From JBMNMU01 sp050953505 (GTDB lineage: Bacteria > Bacillota > Clostridia > Peptostreptococcales > Anaerovoracaceae), in assembly GCA_050953505.1 (NCBI GenBank), contig JBMNMU010000001.1:2108001-2172000 (forward strand): a stretch of DNA of 64,000 nucleotides, in the 5' to 3' direction. Positions within the stretch are counted from its first letter, which is position 1. Each line of letters opens with the position of its first letter. The position numbers and the translations under genes are program-made. Below, piece by piece: positions 8,456 to 17,023 of this stretch. The notes under the pieces were generated by a model. It was not told the DNA's origin, searched no databases, and worked only from the letters and a program-made list of their open reading frames with translations.

Positions 8456-9029
8456 GTGTAGGAACTTTCACCTTGGAGTTCCTACATATTTGAGTTTTCA
8501 GTAGAATTTGTAGGAACAAACAGCCAAAGTTCCTACAATTTCATTAGGTTTTAGGAACCTTTGCGCCTTTTTCCTACATTTCCATCTCTAAACAGGGAAA
8601 GTGTAGGAATTCTTCCTGCTTATTTCCTACACTTTTACCACTTTTACCTATTATTATAGGACCCTTGCACCTTTTTCCTACATTTCCATCTCAAAACAGA
8701 GAAAGTGTAGGAATTCTTCCTGCTTATTTCCTACACTTTTACCACTTTTACCTATTTTTGTAGGAACCTTTGCACCTTTTTCCTATATTTCCACTTCAAA
8801 ACAGGGGAAAGTGTAGGAACTTTTCCTGCTGAAGTCCTACACTTTTGCCACTTTCACCCATTTTTGTAGGAACCTTTGCACCTTTTTCCTATATTTCCAC
8901 TTCAAAGCAGGGGAAAGTGTAGGAACTTTTCCTGCTGAAGTCCTACACTTTTGCCACTTTCACCCATTTTTGTAGGAACCTTTGCACCTTTTTCCTATAT
9001 TTCCATTTAACAGGGGAAAGTGTAGGAAT
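8456..9029. repeat. Tandem array of about 104-bp palindrome-rich units
   Basis: GTGTAGGAA begins at 8456, 8601, 8705, 8811, 8917 and 9020, so the core period is 103-106 bp with one longer, divergent unit at the left (145 bp). Each unit holds two inverted repeats, GTGTAGGA...TCCTACAC and TGTAGGAA...TTCCTA(C/T)A, so a transcript would fold into a chain of hairpins. Adjacent units at 8811 and 8917 are almost identical, which points to recent amplification. The array fills the space directly upstream of the CoA-ligase start. I see no open frame through it and no variable spacers, so it is neither coding nor CRISPR. Confidence 0.9.
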
Positions 9030-9333
9030 GCTACAGCCTCTTAGCATGCATAAGTCAGACTCATATTAGTTAAATATCTAAAATATGCTGATGGATGCAC
9101 CATCAAAGTTCGGTGATTCCCAAAGCACGGCTCCTCCTTAAGTTAAGTAAAACATGGAGATGGATGCACCCGCGAGATCAATATGCCCGGTCGGAATCAT
9201 ATAAGTTAATTATATAGGTCAATAGCCTACTAAAATAAGCCTTTCAAAATTGATGCTCGGAATGGTAAAGCCTTAACACTAGGCCACTGGATGCTATTGG
9301 GCTGAAGGCTAGGAAATGAGTCATATCCAGAAG
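9030..9333. other. Non-coding stretch between repeat array and C_GCAxxG gene
   Basis: I found no convincing gene here. GATGGATGCACC occurs twice, at 9090-9101 and 9159-9170, a 69-bp spacing. In related molybdenum hydroxylase clusters a methyltransferase-like gene often stands between the ligase and the C_GCAxxG gene; none is recognisable here, so this could be its decayed remnant. Confidence 0.4.
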
Positions 9334-9711
9334 TTAAATATCTAGTAATTCTTGCACCTTCTCATAAGTTTTTTCTATAATTACGGGGCATACCTCCACC
9401 TTGTTCAGCGGATTGTCTCCCACCAGCTCACTGCATTCTAGACTTTCAAAGTTTTCATAAAACCAATCTACCAGTTCGTCTCGTAAAGATTGGGCTGCTT
9501 CCTCAGGATCTGCTAGGTAAAGAAGGCAAATGGCTCCTGTCAATGTCCCGCAGGTTTTTTCCAGCCAATAGCCATTACATAACCCTGCCATAGCAGCAAT
9601 GAGGTCCGGGTTTTCTTCTTTTTCTAAATCTTCAAGCCCCATGGCCATAATCATTTGACTACAACAGTAGTCTTTCATTTTTAATTCGAAGATACGTTCG
9701 CTAATATCCAT
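9334..9711 (-). CDS. C_GCAxxG_C_C family protein (DVU_1555-like)
   Basis: This 125-residue protein belongs to the C_GCAxxG_C_C family of probable redox or metal-binding proteins. Cysteines lie in DYCCSQMI near residue 16, in MAGLCNGYW, in KTCGTLTGAICLLYLADP (the degenerate CG-xLTGAI core), and in LECSEL and EVCPVI towards the C-terminus. It starts at ATG 9711 after GGGGGATT. A small zinc-ribbon-like redox protein lies directly upstream and the Fe-S flavoprotein beyond that, which matches the arrangement I recall for DVU_1555 homologues. A role in electron transfer or cofactor maturation for the Mop hydroxylase is inferred; no biochemical function is known to me. Confidence 0.75.
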   Translation of the reverse strand: MDISERIFELKMKDYCCSQMIMAMGLEDLEKEENPDLIAAMAGLCNGYWLEKTCGTLTGAICLLYLADPEEAAQSLRDELVDWFYENFESLECSELVGDNPLNKVEVCPVIIEKTYEKVQELLDI

Positions 9712-9751
9712 TTTTCAATCCCCCTAGCGTATAGTAAAACATCTATATTTT

Positions 9752-9973
9752 TTATTTTTCCTCTAATGTTTTTTCTACCTCAAGAATCTTACCCATGGCC
9801 AAATCTTCTGGAATATAAACCAATTCGCACTCTGGGCACACCAATAGCTCTGCTGCGAAAGAACTTTTTAAATAGGTGATGTTCACCTTGCCTGGTTCTA
9901 GCAAAACATTGCATTTAGTGCAGATTAAACCGTCTTCATTTTTTACTTCAATTTTAGTTTTATTAATACTCAT
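9752..9973 (-). CDS. Small CxxC redox protein (DVU_1557-like)
   Basis: This is a 73-residue protein with two knuckles, CTKC near residue 18 and CPEC near residue 46, spaced as in a zinc ribbon or small Fe-S/redox protein. The sequence between them (LEPGKVNITYLKSSFAAELL) is the conserved core I associate with the DVU_1557 redox family in molybdenum hydroxylase clusters. The start at ATG 9973 has TAGGAGG upstream. It sits between the C_GCAxxG gene and the Fe-S flavoprotein. Metal identity cannot be told from sequence. Confidence 0.75.
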   Translation of the reverse strand: MSINKTKIEVKNEDGLICTKCNVLLEPGKVNITYLKSSFAAELLVCPECELVYIPEDLAMGKILEVEKTLEEK

Positions 9974-10057
9974 AGGCCATACCTCCTACAGGTAAAAATT
10001 GTACCTAGCTAAACGTCCCTTCTAGGGACTCCCGCTCGCTGTGCTCGCCGCTGTCCG

Positions 10058-10087
10058 TTTTGCTTGCCAAGCAAGCTTGGAGCAAAA
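10058..10087. other. Nested hairpin in 180-bp intergenic gap
   Basis: TTTTGCT (10058-10064) pairs with AGCAAAA (10081-10087) and encloses the perfect palindrome CCAAGC-AA-GCTTGG (10067-10080). It lies between two co-directional genes, and could be a processing or attenuation hairpin. TAGCTAAAC also recurs in this gap. Confidence 0.45.
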
Positions 10088-10152
10088 AGGCGAGCTAGAC
10101 AATTTCTGGATAAATTCTGCCTAGCTAAACATTTCATGTTTTGGGCAGAATG

Positions 10153-12423
10153 TTATAGCTTGTATTTTCTGTGCTCGTTACCTTCTAGCTTTTTATTGAG
10201 TTCTAGCCTGTGGCTGTAAGCTTTGTGAATGATGTATGAGGTATCATCCTTTGTGTATTCTACCCAGTAGGTAATCAGCCCTGGCTGTAGGCTTGCTGTA
10301 TATCGTCCTGTCTTTGGATTATAAATTGTTTCTCCCGTTTGTTCAGCATTCAGCAACACCTTCTGAATATCTGAGGTAAGTATCAATCTGTCATCCACTG
10401 TGTCAAATACACCATCCGCATATCGTATAACTATTTTTTCATAATCCTGAATTTCTCTGTCCATTTGTTCACCGAAAACATTTTCCATTATTTTTGCTTT
10501 TAATTTTATCCTATTTTCATGCCTTTGGCTAAAGGATATTCGCCCCTTATCCGTTGACTTTTCTTGATCCTCTATATCTCCATATAGTAAATCTAGTATA
10601 TGCCAGCTAGGCTTTCCTCCACTGGTAAGCCTCTCCTTGCACATGGCACAATACACTACAAATTCCTTATCGCTCTCTTCCACTCTATCTTGTACGAATT
10701 CAGCTGCCAGTTCCCTATTGGTAAAGGAGACGAGTCCACCGTAGCTGCAACATTTTGTCATCCCCTTATTAAAGGTCAGCTCCTCCACTTCATATCCTCT
10801 GCTTTCTGCCAATCTTCTTACGCTTTCTTGAATTTTCTCATCGAATCTGGCAGTGCATGCATCGTGTATCGCAATTTTACAATGATTCTTATTGTTGCTA
10901 ACAGTATCAGGAAGACCCTGTTCATCATATACTTCCCAAAGGGATTTGATTTCCAACTCCTCAATTGCATTCTGGAACATCAGGGTACAAGTAGCGCAAG
11001 CGGTTATCACAACTGGCTTCCCTGCTTCCTCCCAAACCTTTCTATGTCCTTCCATTGTTTCATCAAAGAGGGGCTTTCTTCCCGCCCATTCTGCCGGCGC
11101 GCCACAGCAGCCAAGATAAATGCCCACGTCACCTTGAAGCTTCTCCATTAAATACTTATACGCGCGAATCACATGATTTCCTTCTAGGGCACCAAGCTGG
11201 CAACCAGGGAAGAATAAATAATCGCTTTTTTCAGCTCCCGGTTCATGCCTTATCAGCTGGAAATAGGGGCTGTTTGAAAACAGCATATCATTAATGGGGA
11301 AATCGTGGATAGGGGCAGGCATATGATTGTTTTCGACAAGTTCGGCTTTAGCCTCCCTACACACATCTCCCATGTTTAGCTTGTTAGGGCAAATTTCACC
11401 GCATAAGCCACAGAAGGTGCACTCATTTACCATAAATTTAGTAAACCTCATGCCCATGGTCATATTTACATTGTTGGCAATCTCTCTTACATACTTTTTC
11501 GGATAGCTGCCGTATTTCTGTAGGAATTTGCATTCCCTAACGCACTGCATACATTCACATTGAATACATCGCTTTGCCTCTTCTATGGCTTCTTCCATTG
11601 TAAGGGCACGCTTTTCATAAGCCTCCGTGCCCTCTTCCCCTAATTCTATAGCTTCTTCATAGACCACATCTCTCATTCCTACAAACAGCTCTGACTTATA
11701 GGGACCTTCAAAATCTCTTCCTTCTGTAAGAGAGACCTTTTTCATCTGCCTATCCAAGGTGATTCCTGCTGTTCTGCCATTACAAAGCAATTGTATTGCA
11801 CTTTCACCTTCATATGCGTTTTCAGCTATAAAAGAAGGATCATCTGTATCATAAACTCCATCATACTCTTCCAAAAGCTTTTCTTTATTTACCTGCTGTC
11901 CAAGCATAAAGTTTATTTTTGTATCCGTAAGGATTTTAAAATCCTCATCTATTAATTCCTGAGGCAACCCGCTTTTCAAAAGCAAAGGGCCCCCAAGGGT
12001 ATTTTCTTCATCATAAACAGTAACATCATAGCCCTTTTCATATAGGAAAAGAGCTGCCGCGAGTCCATCTAAACCCGCTCCTATGATAGCTACCTTCATG
12101 TCCAATCTTTTAAAGGGCTTTATCTTTCTTTTTTTTATTTGGCCGTACTCCATACAAGCTCTTTCCATCTTCGAAATCAATATAGTCCCGCCGGCTTCAT
12201 TCCTAGTGCAATAACGTTGACACGGGTGGTCGCAGATTCTGCTAATAATATTGGGAAAGAGAATAGATTTTGCAAAAATCTTTGCCGCACCATCAAAATC
12301 TCCTCGTTCCGCAAGGGCCATCATGCCCTTTACGTCTACATGCATCGGGCATTGGGTGTTGCAGGCCGGTGCATAGTCCTGGGTACATTTATCTTCATAC
12401 ATTCTGATTTGTTGCCTATCCAT
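10153..12423 (-). CDS. Fe-S flavoprotein with dicluster and CCG domains
   Basis: This 756-residue multidomain electron-transfer protein starts with a GltD-like dicluster-binding domain (ACNTQCPMHVDVKGMMAL and CDHPCQRYCTRNEAGG, residues 15-75). A FAD-binding Rossmann motif IIGAGLDGLAAALFLYEKG follows (about residues 112-130). Next come Cys-rich motifs CIQCECMQCVREC and a ferredoxin-type CTFCGLCGEICPNKLN. Two heterodisulfide-reductase-like CCG segments follow (FFPGCQLGALEG...YLGCCGAP and KCCSYGG...YCAMCKERL). The last 120 residues are unassigned. It fits the family I recall as pyridine nucleotide-disulfide oxidoreductase/dicluster-binding protein found beside Mop-type hydroxylases. It probably links the hydroxylase to NAD(P) or a ferredoxin pool. 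The start ATG 12423 has GGAGAG upstream. Confidence 0.85.
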   Translation of the reverse strand: MDRQQIRMYEDKCTQDYAPACNTQCPMHVDVKGMMALAERGDFDGAAKIFAKSILFPNIISRICDHPCQRYCTRNEAGGTILISKMERACMEYGQIKKRKIKPFKRLDMKVAIIGAGLDGLAAALFLYEKGYDVTVYDEENTLGGPLLLKSGLPQELIDEDFKILTDTKINFMLGQQVNKEKLLEEYDGVYDTDDPSFIAENAYEGESAIQLLCNGRTAGITLDRQMKKVSLTEGRDFEGPYKSELFVGMRDVVYEEAIELGEEGTEAYEKRALTMEEAIEEAKRCIQCECMQCVRECKFLQKYGSYPKKYVREIANNVNMTMGMRFTKFMVNECTFCGLCGEICPNKLNMGDVCREAKAELVENNHMPAPIHDFPINDMLFSNSPYFQLIRHEPGAEKSDYLFFPGCQLGALEGNHVIRAYKYLMEKLQGDVGIYLGCCGAPAEWAGRKPLFDETMEGHRKVWEEAGKPVVITACATCTLMFQNAIEELEIKSLWEVYDEQGLPDTVSNNKNHCKIAIHDACTARFDEKIQESVRRLAESRGYEVEELTFNKGMTKCCSYGGLVSFTNRELAAEFVQDRVEESDKEFVVYCAMCKERLTSGGKPSWHILDLLYGDIEDQEKSTDKGRISFSQRHENRIKLKAKIMENVFGEQMDREIQDYEKIVIRYADGVFDTVDDRLILTSDIQKVLLNAEQTGETIYNPKTGRYTASLQPGLITYWVEYTKDDTSYIIHKAYSHRLELNKKLEGNEHRKYKL

Positions 12424-12448
12424 CTTATTCTCTCCATGTTGTAAATTC

Positions 12449-12477
12449 GAGCCAGTTAAGGTGTGCTTAACTGGCTC
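12449..12477. other. Perfect 12-bp hairpin between hydroxylase and flavoprotein genes
   Basis: GAGCCAGTTAAG (12449-12460) and CTTAACTGGCTC (12466-12477) pair perfectly around GTGTG. It lies 26 bp before the flavoprotein start and is not followed by a T-run on the minus strand. An mRNA-stability or processing role in the operon is more likely than termination. Confidence 0.6.
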
Positions 12478-12511
12478 AAAATATCTTTTACATTCCTTTA
12501 ATAAATTATTT

Positions 12512-15265
12512 TTACTTTTCTAGTTCTGCCAAAATCTTTTCTGGTAGGGCAGGAAGTTCTCTGATTCTTACTCCGCAAGCATCATATATAGCATTGATTA
12601 TGGATGCATGAGGTGAGCTCAGTGGTAACTCTCCAACGCCAGATGCGCCAAATGGGCCATTTTCTCTTGGGTAATTTTCAATGTAAATTACCTCCATTTT
12701 ATCTGGAGCATCCTTAATTGTAGGAATTCCACACCTGATCAAGTCTCTGTGCTTTAACGGATCTTCATACTGTTCTGTAAGGGCAAGGCCTACTCCTTGA
12801 ACTAAGCCACCATACATTTGGCCGTCTACCGTAGATTTGTTAATAATGGTACCACAATCTGTAACAAGAGTCATTGCCTCTACTGTTGGCTTCCCTGTCT
12901 TCATGTCTACAGAAACCTCTGACATAATAAGGCCATACATGTACATCAGCATTGGATTACATTGCGCAGTTTCTCTATTTCCTTCTGATGAGGTGAAAGG
13001 CCCAGATGCAAAGCTTCCTACATATCTTAGATCTTTGCCTTCAGCCATCATTTCATCATAGGTTCTAAAGGACCCATCTTCCTTTTTCATAGCTGCTATA
13101 AGTTTTTCACAAGCATCCTTCATAGCATTTCCAAAGAAAACTTGACCTCTACTTCCTGCTGATATTCCACCATCAGGAGCAATAGCAGTGTCATTCATAA
13201 CTAGCTTTATCTGATCTACAGATAGTCCTAGTGGTAATAGAGCATCATGTATAATCGTTAAAGTCCCTAGGTCTGACCCCTGACCATGATCCTGCCAGCA
13301 GTTATAAACTGTCACACCACCGTCAGGTCTTAGTTCTACCCAGGCCTCACTAAAGTCAGCAAAATCTCCACCTACACAATAGTTTGCAACAGATAGTCCT
13401 ACACCATATTTCTTATCAGCTGTAGACTTTTCTTTTGCCGCTTTCTTTGCTGCTTCATATTTAGGCCTCATAACATCAAAAATTTCTTCCATAGAGAATA
13501 CTTCAGGTGTTACACCTACTGGAGTAGTTGAGCCTGGCCTATAGATATTCTTGTATCTAAACTCAAATGGATCCATTCCCATTTTTGCAGCAAGTTCATC
13601 AACAAGACACTCGCTGGCAAATAGAGCCTGTGGAGAACCATAGGATCTAAACGCAGTTCCGTAGGTATTGTTCGTGCAAACTGCATGGGTTTCCCCTCTG
13701 ATATTATCGATATTATACCCAGCGCCTACAAACATATTTCCTTTAAAGGCGAGACAATCTCCCCACTCTGAGTAAGCTCCATGGTCAAAAATCAGGTCAT
13801 ATTCTAGGCCTAGGATCTTTCCATCTTCGCCAGCGGCCATTCTAATATCTGCGTATGAGGATGATCTCTTACCTGTATATGTTATAGTTTGCTCCATATC
13901 AAACTCTAAATAGCAAGGCTTCCCTGTAGCCATTACAGCAACTGCAATTAATGCTTCATTGGTAGGTGAAAGCTTATATCCAAAGGTTGCCCCAGTATTA
14001 TTCTGTACAATCCTGAACTTTTCATCTGGAATACCTAAGGCTTCGAATAACATAGCCTTATGTACATACAAACAAATACTCTTTGATTGTATGGTCAAGT
14101 TGTCATCCTCATCCCAGTATCCAAATCCAACATCAGGTTCTAAGATTAGATGAGGTTGTCTAGTTGTATAATAGCTAGCCTCTGCAACATAAGGAGCTTC
14201 CTTGAAAATAGGAGCAGTGTCTTCTCCCTTAACTGTCGGTTGATCAAAGTAAACATTTGGTGTTCCAGGATGAATTTCTATAGCATCATCAGCCATCGCT
14301 TCTGGCGCATTCATGTAAGCTGGAAGCTCTTCTAATTCTACTATGACAGCTTCTGCCGCAGCCTTAGCATGCTCCTTAGTATCAGCAGCAACAATGGCCA
14401 ATGCATCTCCATACATAAATACTTTCTCATCGCAAAGGATAGGTCTATCAAAACCATCTCCCTTATTCCAAGGGAATAATGCAAATCCATTAATTCTATT
14501 AGTGCCCTTTACATCTTTATATGTAAGTACGGCTTCCACTCCTGGCATTTTCTCAGCAACAGAGGTGTCTATTTTTATAATGTTTGCATGGGAAACTTTA
14601 GCTTGAACCAGCTCCAGCCATAGGGTTTCCTTAGGCAATTTAAGTCCTAGGTCGGCTCCAAAATCATGAGTACCGACAACCTTATCAATGGCGTTTGGAC
14701 GAGGAGCATAGCTACCAATCAGACCTTCACCCTTATTAAATTTAAACTGTAAATCTTCCATAGTCATTTCGCCACGAAGAACCTTCGCAGCATCCATAAC
14801 TGCATCTACAATAGGCTTATACCCCGTACATCTACAAACATTTCGATGCTTAGAAAACCAGTCTCGTACCTCTTCTCTAGTTGGATTTACATTTTCGTCT
14901 AGCAAAGCTTTACCAGATACTATAAATCCTGGAGTACAGAATCCACACTGTGCAGCCCCATGATGTGCCATGGCAGCCTGCAATGGATGAAGGCAATCCT
15001 TTGATCCTATTCCTTCAATGGTGGTAATCTCCGCATAGTCACGAACTCTTTTCATTTTCATCATGCAAGAGCGTACCACTTTGCCATCAACTAATACCGA
15101 GCAAATACCACATTGTCCAGCTTTACAGCCTACTTTTGTCCCTAGTAGCCCAATTTGTTCTCTGATTACTGTTGATAAGGTTTCTTCCAGGTCAACAATA
15201 GCCCTGACCTTTGCCCCATTAACAATCAGATCCTTTTTGTACAGTTTTCTTTTTTCTTCAGACAT
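12512..15265 (-). CDS. Mop-type molybdopterin aldehyde oxidoreductase
   Basis: This 917-residue single-chain molybdenum hydroxylase has two N-terminal [2Fe-2S] domains: a plant-type cluster (GCKAGQCGICSVLVDG...SC, near residue 47) and a four-helix cluster domain (QCGFCTPGF and CRCTGYKPIV, about residues 105-155). The rest is the molybdenum cofactor-binding region. Motifs include QNNTGATFGYKLSPT, AFRSYGSPQALFA and QDHGQGSDLGT, and the catalytic Glu lies in GASGVGELPLSSPHASI. No FAD (XdhB-like) domain is present, which places it with aldehyde oxidoreductase Mop rather than xanthine dehydrogenase. It would oxidise an aldehyde or N-heterocycle; the substrate is unknown. It starts at ATG 15265 with GGGAGG. 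Molybdate supply is encoded nearby by modABC. A structured leader precedes it. Confidence 0.9.
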   Translation of the reverse strand: MSEEKRKLYKKDLIVNGAKVRAIVDLEETLSTVIREQIGLLGTKVGCKAGQCGICSVLVDGKVVRSCMMKMKRVRDYAEITTIEGIGSKDCLHPLQAAMAHHGAAQCGFCTPGFIVSGKALLDENVNPTREEVRDWFSKHRNVCRCTGYKPIVDAVMDAAKVLRGEMTMEDLQFKFNKGEGLIGSYAPRPNAIDKVVGTHDFGADLGLKLPKETLWLELVQAKVSHANIIKIDTSVAEKMPGVEAVLTYKDVKGTNRINGFALFPWNKGDGFDRPILCDEKVFMYGDALAIVAADTKEHAKAAAEAVIVELEELPAYMNAPEAMADDAIEIHPGTPNVYFDQPTVKGEDTAPIFKEAPYVAEASYYTTRQPHLILEPDVGFGYWDEDDNLTIQSKSICLYVHKAMLFEALGIPDEKFRIVQNNTGATFGYKLSPTNEALIAVAVMATGKPCYLEFDMEQTITYTGKRSSSYADIRMAAGEDGKILGLEYDLIFDHGAYSEWGDCLAFKGNMFVGAGYNIDNIRGETHAVCTNNTYGTAFRSYGSPQALFASECLVDELAAKMGMDPFEFRYKNIYRPGSTTPVGVTPEVFSMEEIFDVMRPKYEAAKKAAKEKSTADKKYGVGLSVANYCVGGDFADFSEAWVELRPDGGVTVYNCWQDHGQGSDLGTLTIIHDALLPLGLSVDQIKLVMNDTAIAPDGGISAGSRGQVFFGNAMKDACEKLIAAMKKEDGSFRTYDEMMAEGKDLRYVGSFASGPFTSSEGNRETAQCNPMLMYMYGLIMSEVSVDMKTGKPTVEAMTLVTDCGTIINKSTVDGQMYGGLVQGVGLALTEQYEDPLKHRDLIRCGIPTIKDAPDKMEVIYIENYPRENGPFGASGVGELPLSSPHASIINAIYDACGVRIRELPALPEKILAELEK

Positions 15266-15304
15266 AACAGAACCTCCCTAAAATTTGCATCCTAAGCCTT
15301 ACTG

Positions 15305-15406
15305 AAATAGAATGGAAATCTACAAATGTTAAATTTGCAATCCCCTTGCATCGGTTCGCCTAAACAAATAGGCGAGTTGGCTATTTATTCACATAGCATT
15401 CTATTT
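15305..15406 (-). promoter_or_regulatory. Candidate structured leader RNA upstream of Mop oxidoreductase
   Basis: On the minus strand a closing stem (AAATAGAAT at 15305-15313 with ATTCTATTT at 15398-15406) encloses three hairpins: GCTAT/ATAGC (15380-15397), TCGCCTA/TAGGCGA (15356-15375) and TGCAA/TTGCA (15336-15350). This would make a four-way junction ending 40 nt before the start codon. I do not recognise it as a known riboswitch class, and AT-rich sequence can give such pairing by chance. Confidence 0.35.
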
Positions 15407-15815
15407 ATCTGTTATCACGCCCCCTTGGGTGTCCTTATATCAATTAAAATATTCCACAGATTGCTCTAAAATGACAATGCAAGCCTAACCTGCTAAGCTC
15501 CCTTTGTCGGTTAAATAGGTTTGGATCAAAAGGAAAAGATTTTGGAAAATTTAGAATATAGGTAATTTTAGTTTACCAGTTTACAGGGCATAGTGTCAAT
15601 GAAAAGGGGTTTTATTCAATGTACTTCTTTGCTAAGTTTTGTTATTAATTTGCTATAGTTTGGATAGTAGCTTCAATGAATGGTATAGCAAGGAAGCAAT
15701 CATAAGATAGGCAAAAAAAATAGGATTTTAAAGTAAGTTCTATTTGACATCTTAATGAATTACCCCTCCTAAACGGCTTCGCCACTGTAGAAGGGGTTTT
15801 CTCAGCATTTTTGAT
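15407..15815. other. Gene-free stretch upstream of Mop oxidoreductase
   Basis: No coding sequence is seen. An inverted repeat ACCCCTCCTA (15762-15771) / TAGAAGGGGT (15788-15797), followed by TTTT, reads like an intrinsic terminator on the plus strand, with a small GGC-TTC-GCC hairpin in its loop. There is no plus-strand gene nearby, so its role is unclear. The hydroxylase promoter must be here, but I could not single it out. Confidence 0.4.
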
Positions 15816-15856
15816 AAAAAAAGGGATTGGTCCAATGTACCTTAGACCAACCCTTC
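15816..15856 (-). terminator. Intrinsic terminator of the rubrerythrin operon
   Basis: On the minus strand GGGTTGGTC (15853-15845) pairs with GACCAATCCC (15832-15823), and seven T residues follow (15822-15816). It starts 10 nt after the rubrerythrin stop. Confidence 0.85.
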
Positions 15857-15865
15857 GTTTCCATA

Positions 15866-17023
15866 TTAATAATTTTCTGCACGTACTTCAAAGAAGGACT
15901 GAGCATAGCTGCATACTGGACATACTTCTGGAGCTTTTTTGTCCGTTACTAAATGACCGCAAACACGGCATTCCCACATAGTCGCTTCATTTTTCTCAAA
16001 TACCTGCTTGGTATCTACATTCTTTTTCAAAGTACGGTAACGCTCTTCATGAGATTTTTCAATAGCAGCAACTTTACGGAATTTTTCAGCTAAATCCTTG
16101 AAGCCTTCCTCATCAGCTTCCTTTGCCATTCTGTCGTACATGTCAGTCCATTCATAATTTTCCCCTTCTGCTGCTGATAGAAGATTCTCAGCTGTAATTC
16201 CTAGGCCGCCAAGCTCTTCAAACCAAAGGCGAGCGTGCTCCTGCTCATTCCTTGCAGTTTTTAGGAAAATTTCAGCAATCTGATCAAAGCCTGCTGCTTT
16301 AGCGATGTCTGCAAAATAAGTATACTTATTTCTTGCTTGGCTTTCGCCTGAAAATGCTTCCATCAGATTCTTTTCTGTCTTAGTTCCTGCATACTTATTA
16401 TTTGACTTTGATTCTTCTTCCACTAAAGTAAATACTGATGCTGGTTGTTTACATTTTGGGCATTTGAAATCATCTGTCAATTCTCCTTCGTGAATATACC
16501 CACATACTGTGCAACGATATTTAGGCATGTTTTGGCCCTCCTCTTTCGTTTTTTCTTTATTTATATTATTCAATAGCTTATTAACAATATCTTTTGGGAA
16601 ATCCTCTGGTTGTTCCTTTTCCAAGAGGGATTTTAGAAAGTCTACAGTATTTTGACTTTGCGGAAGCATGTATCCTGCTTCTCGAATGATATCCTCTGCC
16701 ATGATGCGGTTGGATTTTTCAATTGCTTTAGCAAGTCTACCTGGTAGCTCAGCAGCAATGTTTTCTTGTTCCGATTTGCTACGCATAAGTGCCCTCATTG
16801 CCTGAATAACCCCTTGAGATTTAACCTGCTGGGGCGGATATTCAAAAGGAACCATAGAAATAGCACCTGACGGGCAAGCATCTGCACAATCTCCGCAACC
16901 AATGCATTTTGCTACATCAATGACACTGTCCTCTGTGTCCGTTGCGCCGGTGGAGCAGACATAAAGGCATAAGCAATCCTTGGTACATAGGCGAATATTT
17001 CTTACTGCGTATTTCTTAGTCAT
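15866..17023 (-). CDS. Ferredoxin-rubredoxin-rubrerythrin fusion
   Basis: This 385-residue fusion carries a ferredoxin-like segment (CTKDCLCLYVC then CIGCGDCADACPSGA, residues 12-55). A helical linker of about 100 residues follows. Next are a rubredoxin-like knuckle pair (CTVCGYIHEG...CPKC), a rubrerythrin diiron domain (EAFSGESQARNKY and TARNEQEHARLWFEELGG) and a C-terminal rubredoxin domain (CRVCGHLV...CPVCSYAQ). Rubrerythrins reduce hydrogen peroxide in anaerobes. An upstream ferredoxin module may let this one take electrons directly. The ATG at 17023 lies eight bases after GGAGG and overlaps the previous stop by 8 bp; the ATG at 17029 is too close to the ribosome binding site. Translational coupling with the double-rubredoxin protein suggests one electron-transfer unit. 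Confidence 0.88.
   Translation of the reverse strand: MTKKYAVRNIRLCTKDCLCLYVCSTGATDTEDSVIDVAKCIGCGDCADACPSGAISMVPFEYPPQQVKSQGVIQAMRALMRSKSEQENIAAELPGRLAKAIEKSNRIMAEDIIREAGYMLPQSQNTVDFLKSLLEKEQPEDFPKDIVNKLLNNINKEKTKEEGQNMPKYRCTVCGYIHEGELTDDFKCPKCKQPASVFTLVEEESKSNNKYAGTKTEKNLMEAFSGESQARNKYTYFADIAKAAGFDQIAEIFLKTARNEQEHARLWFEELGGLGITAENLLSAAEGENYEWTDMYDRMAKEADEEGFKDLAEKFRKVAAIEKSHEERYRTLKKNVDTKQVFEKNEATMWECRVCGHLVTDKKAPEVCPVCSYAQSFFEVRAENY

Noticed and set aside
8456..9029. CRISPR-like periodic repeats
   Set aside because: Whole 104-bp units repeat; there are no short constant repeats with unique spacers and no cas genes nearby.
10600..11151. Plus-strand open frame of 183 codons
   Set aside because: It is antisense to the well-supported Fe-S flavoprotein gene and has no ribosome binding site or recognisable motif.
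15266..15815. Molybdenum cofactor riboswitch or purine riboswitch upstream of the Mop gene
   Set aside because: I could not match the conserved core of either class; only generic hairpins are visible, so the leader is listed as a candidate without class.
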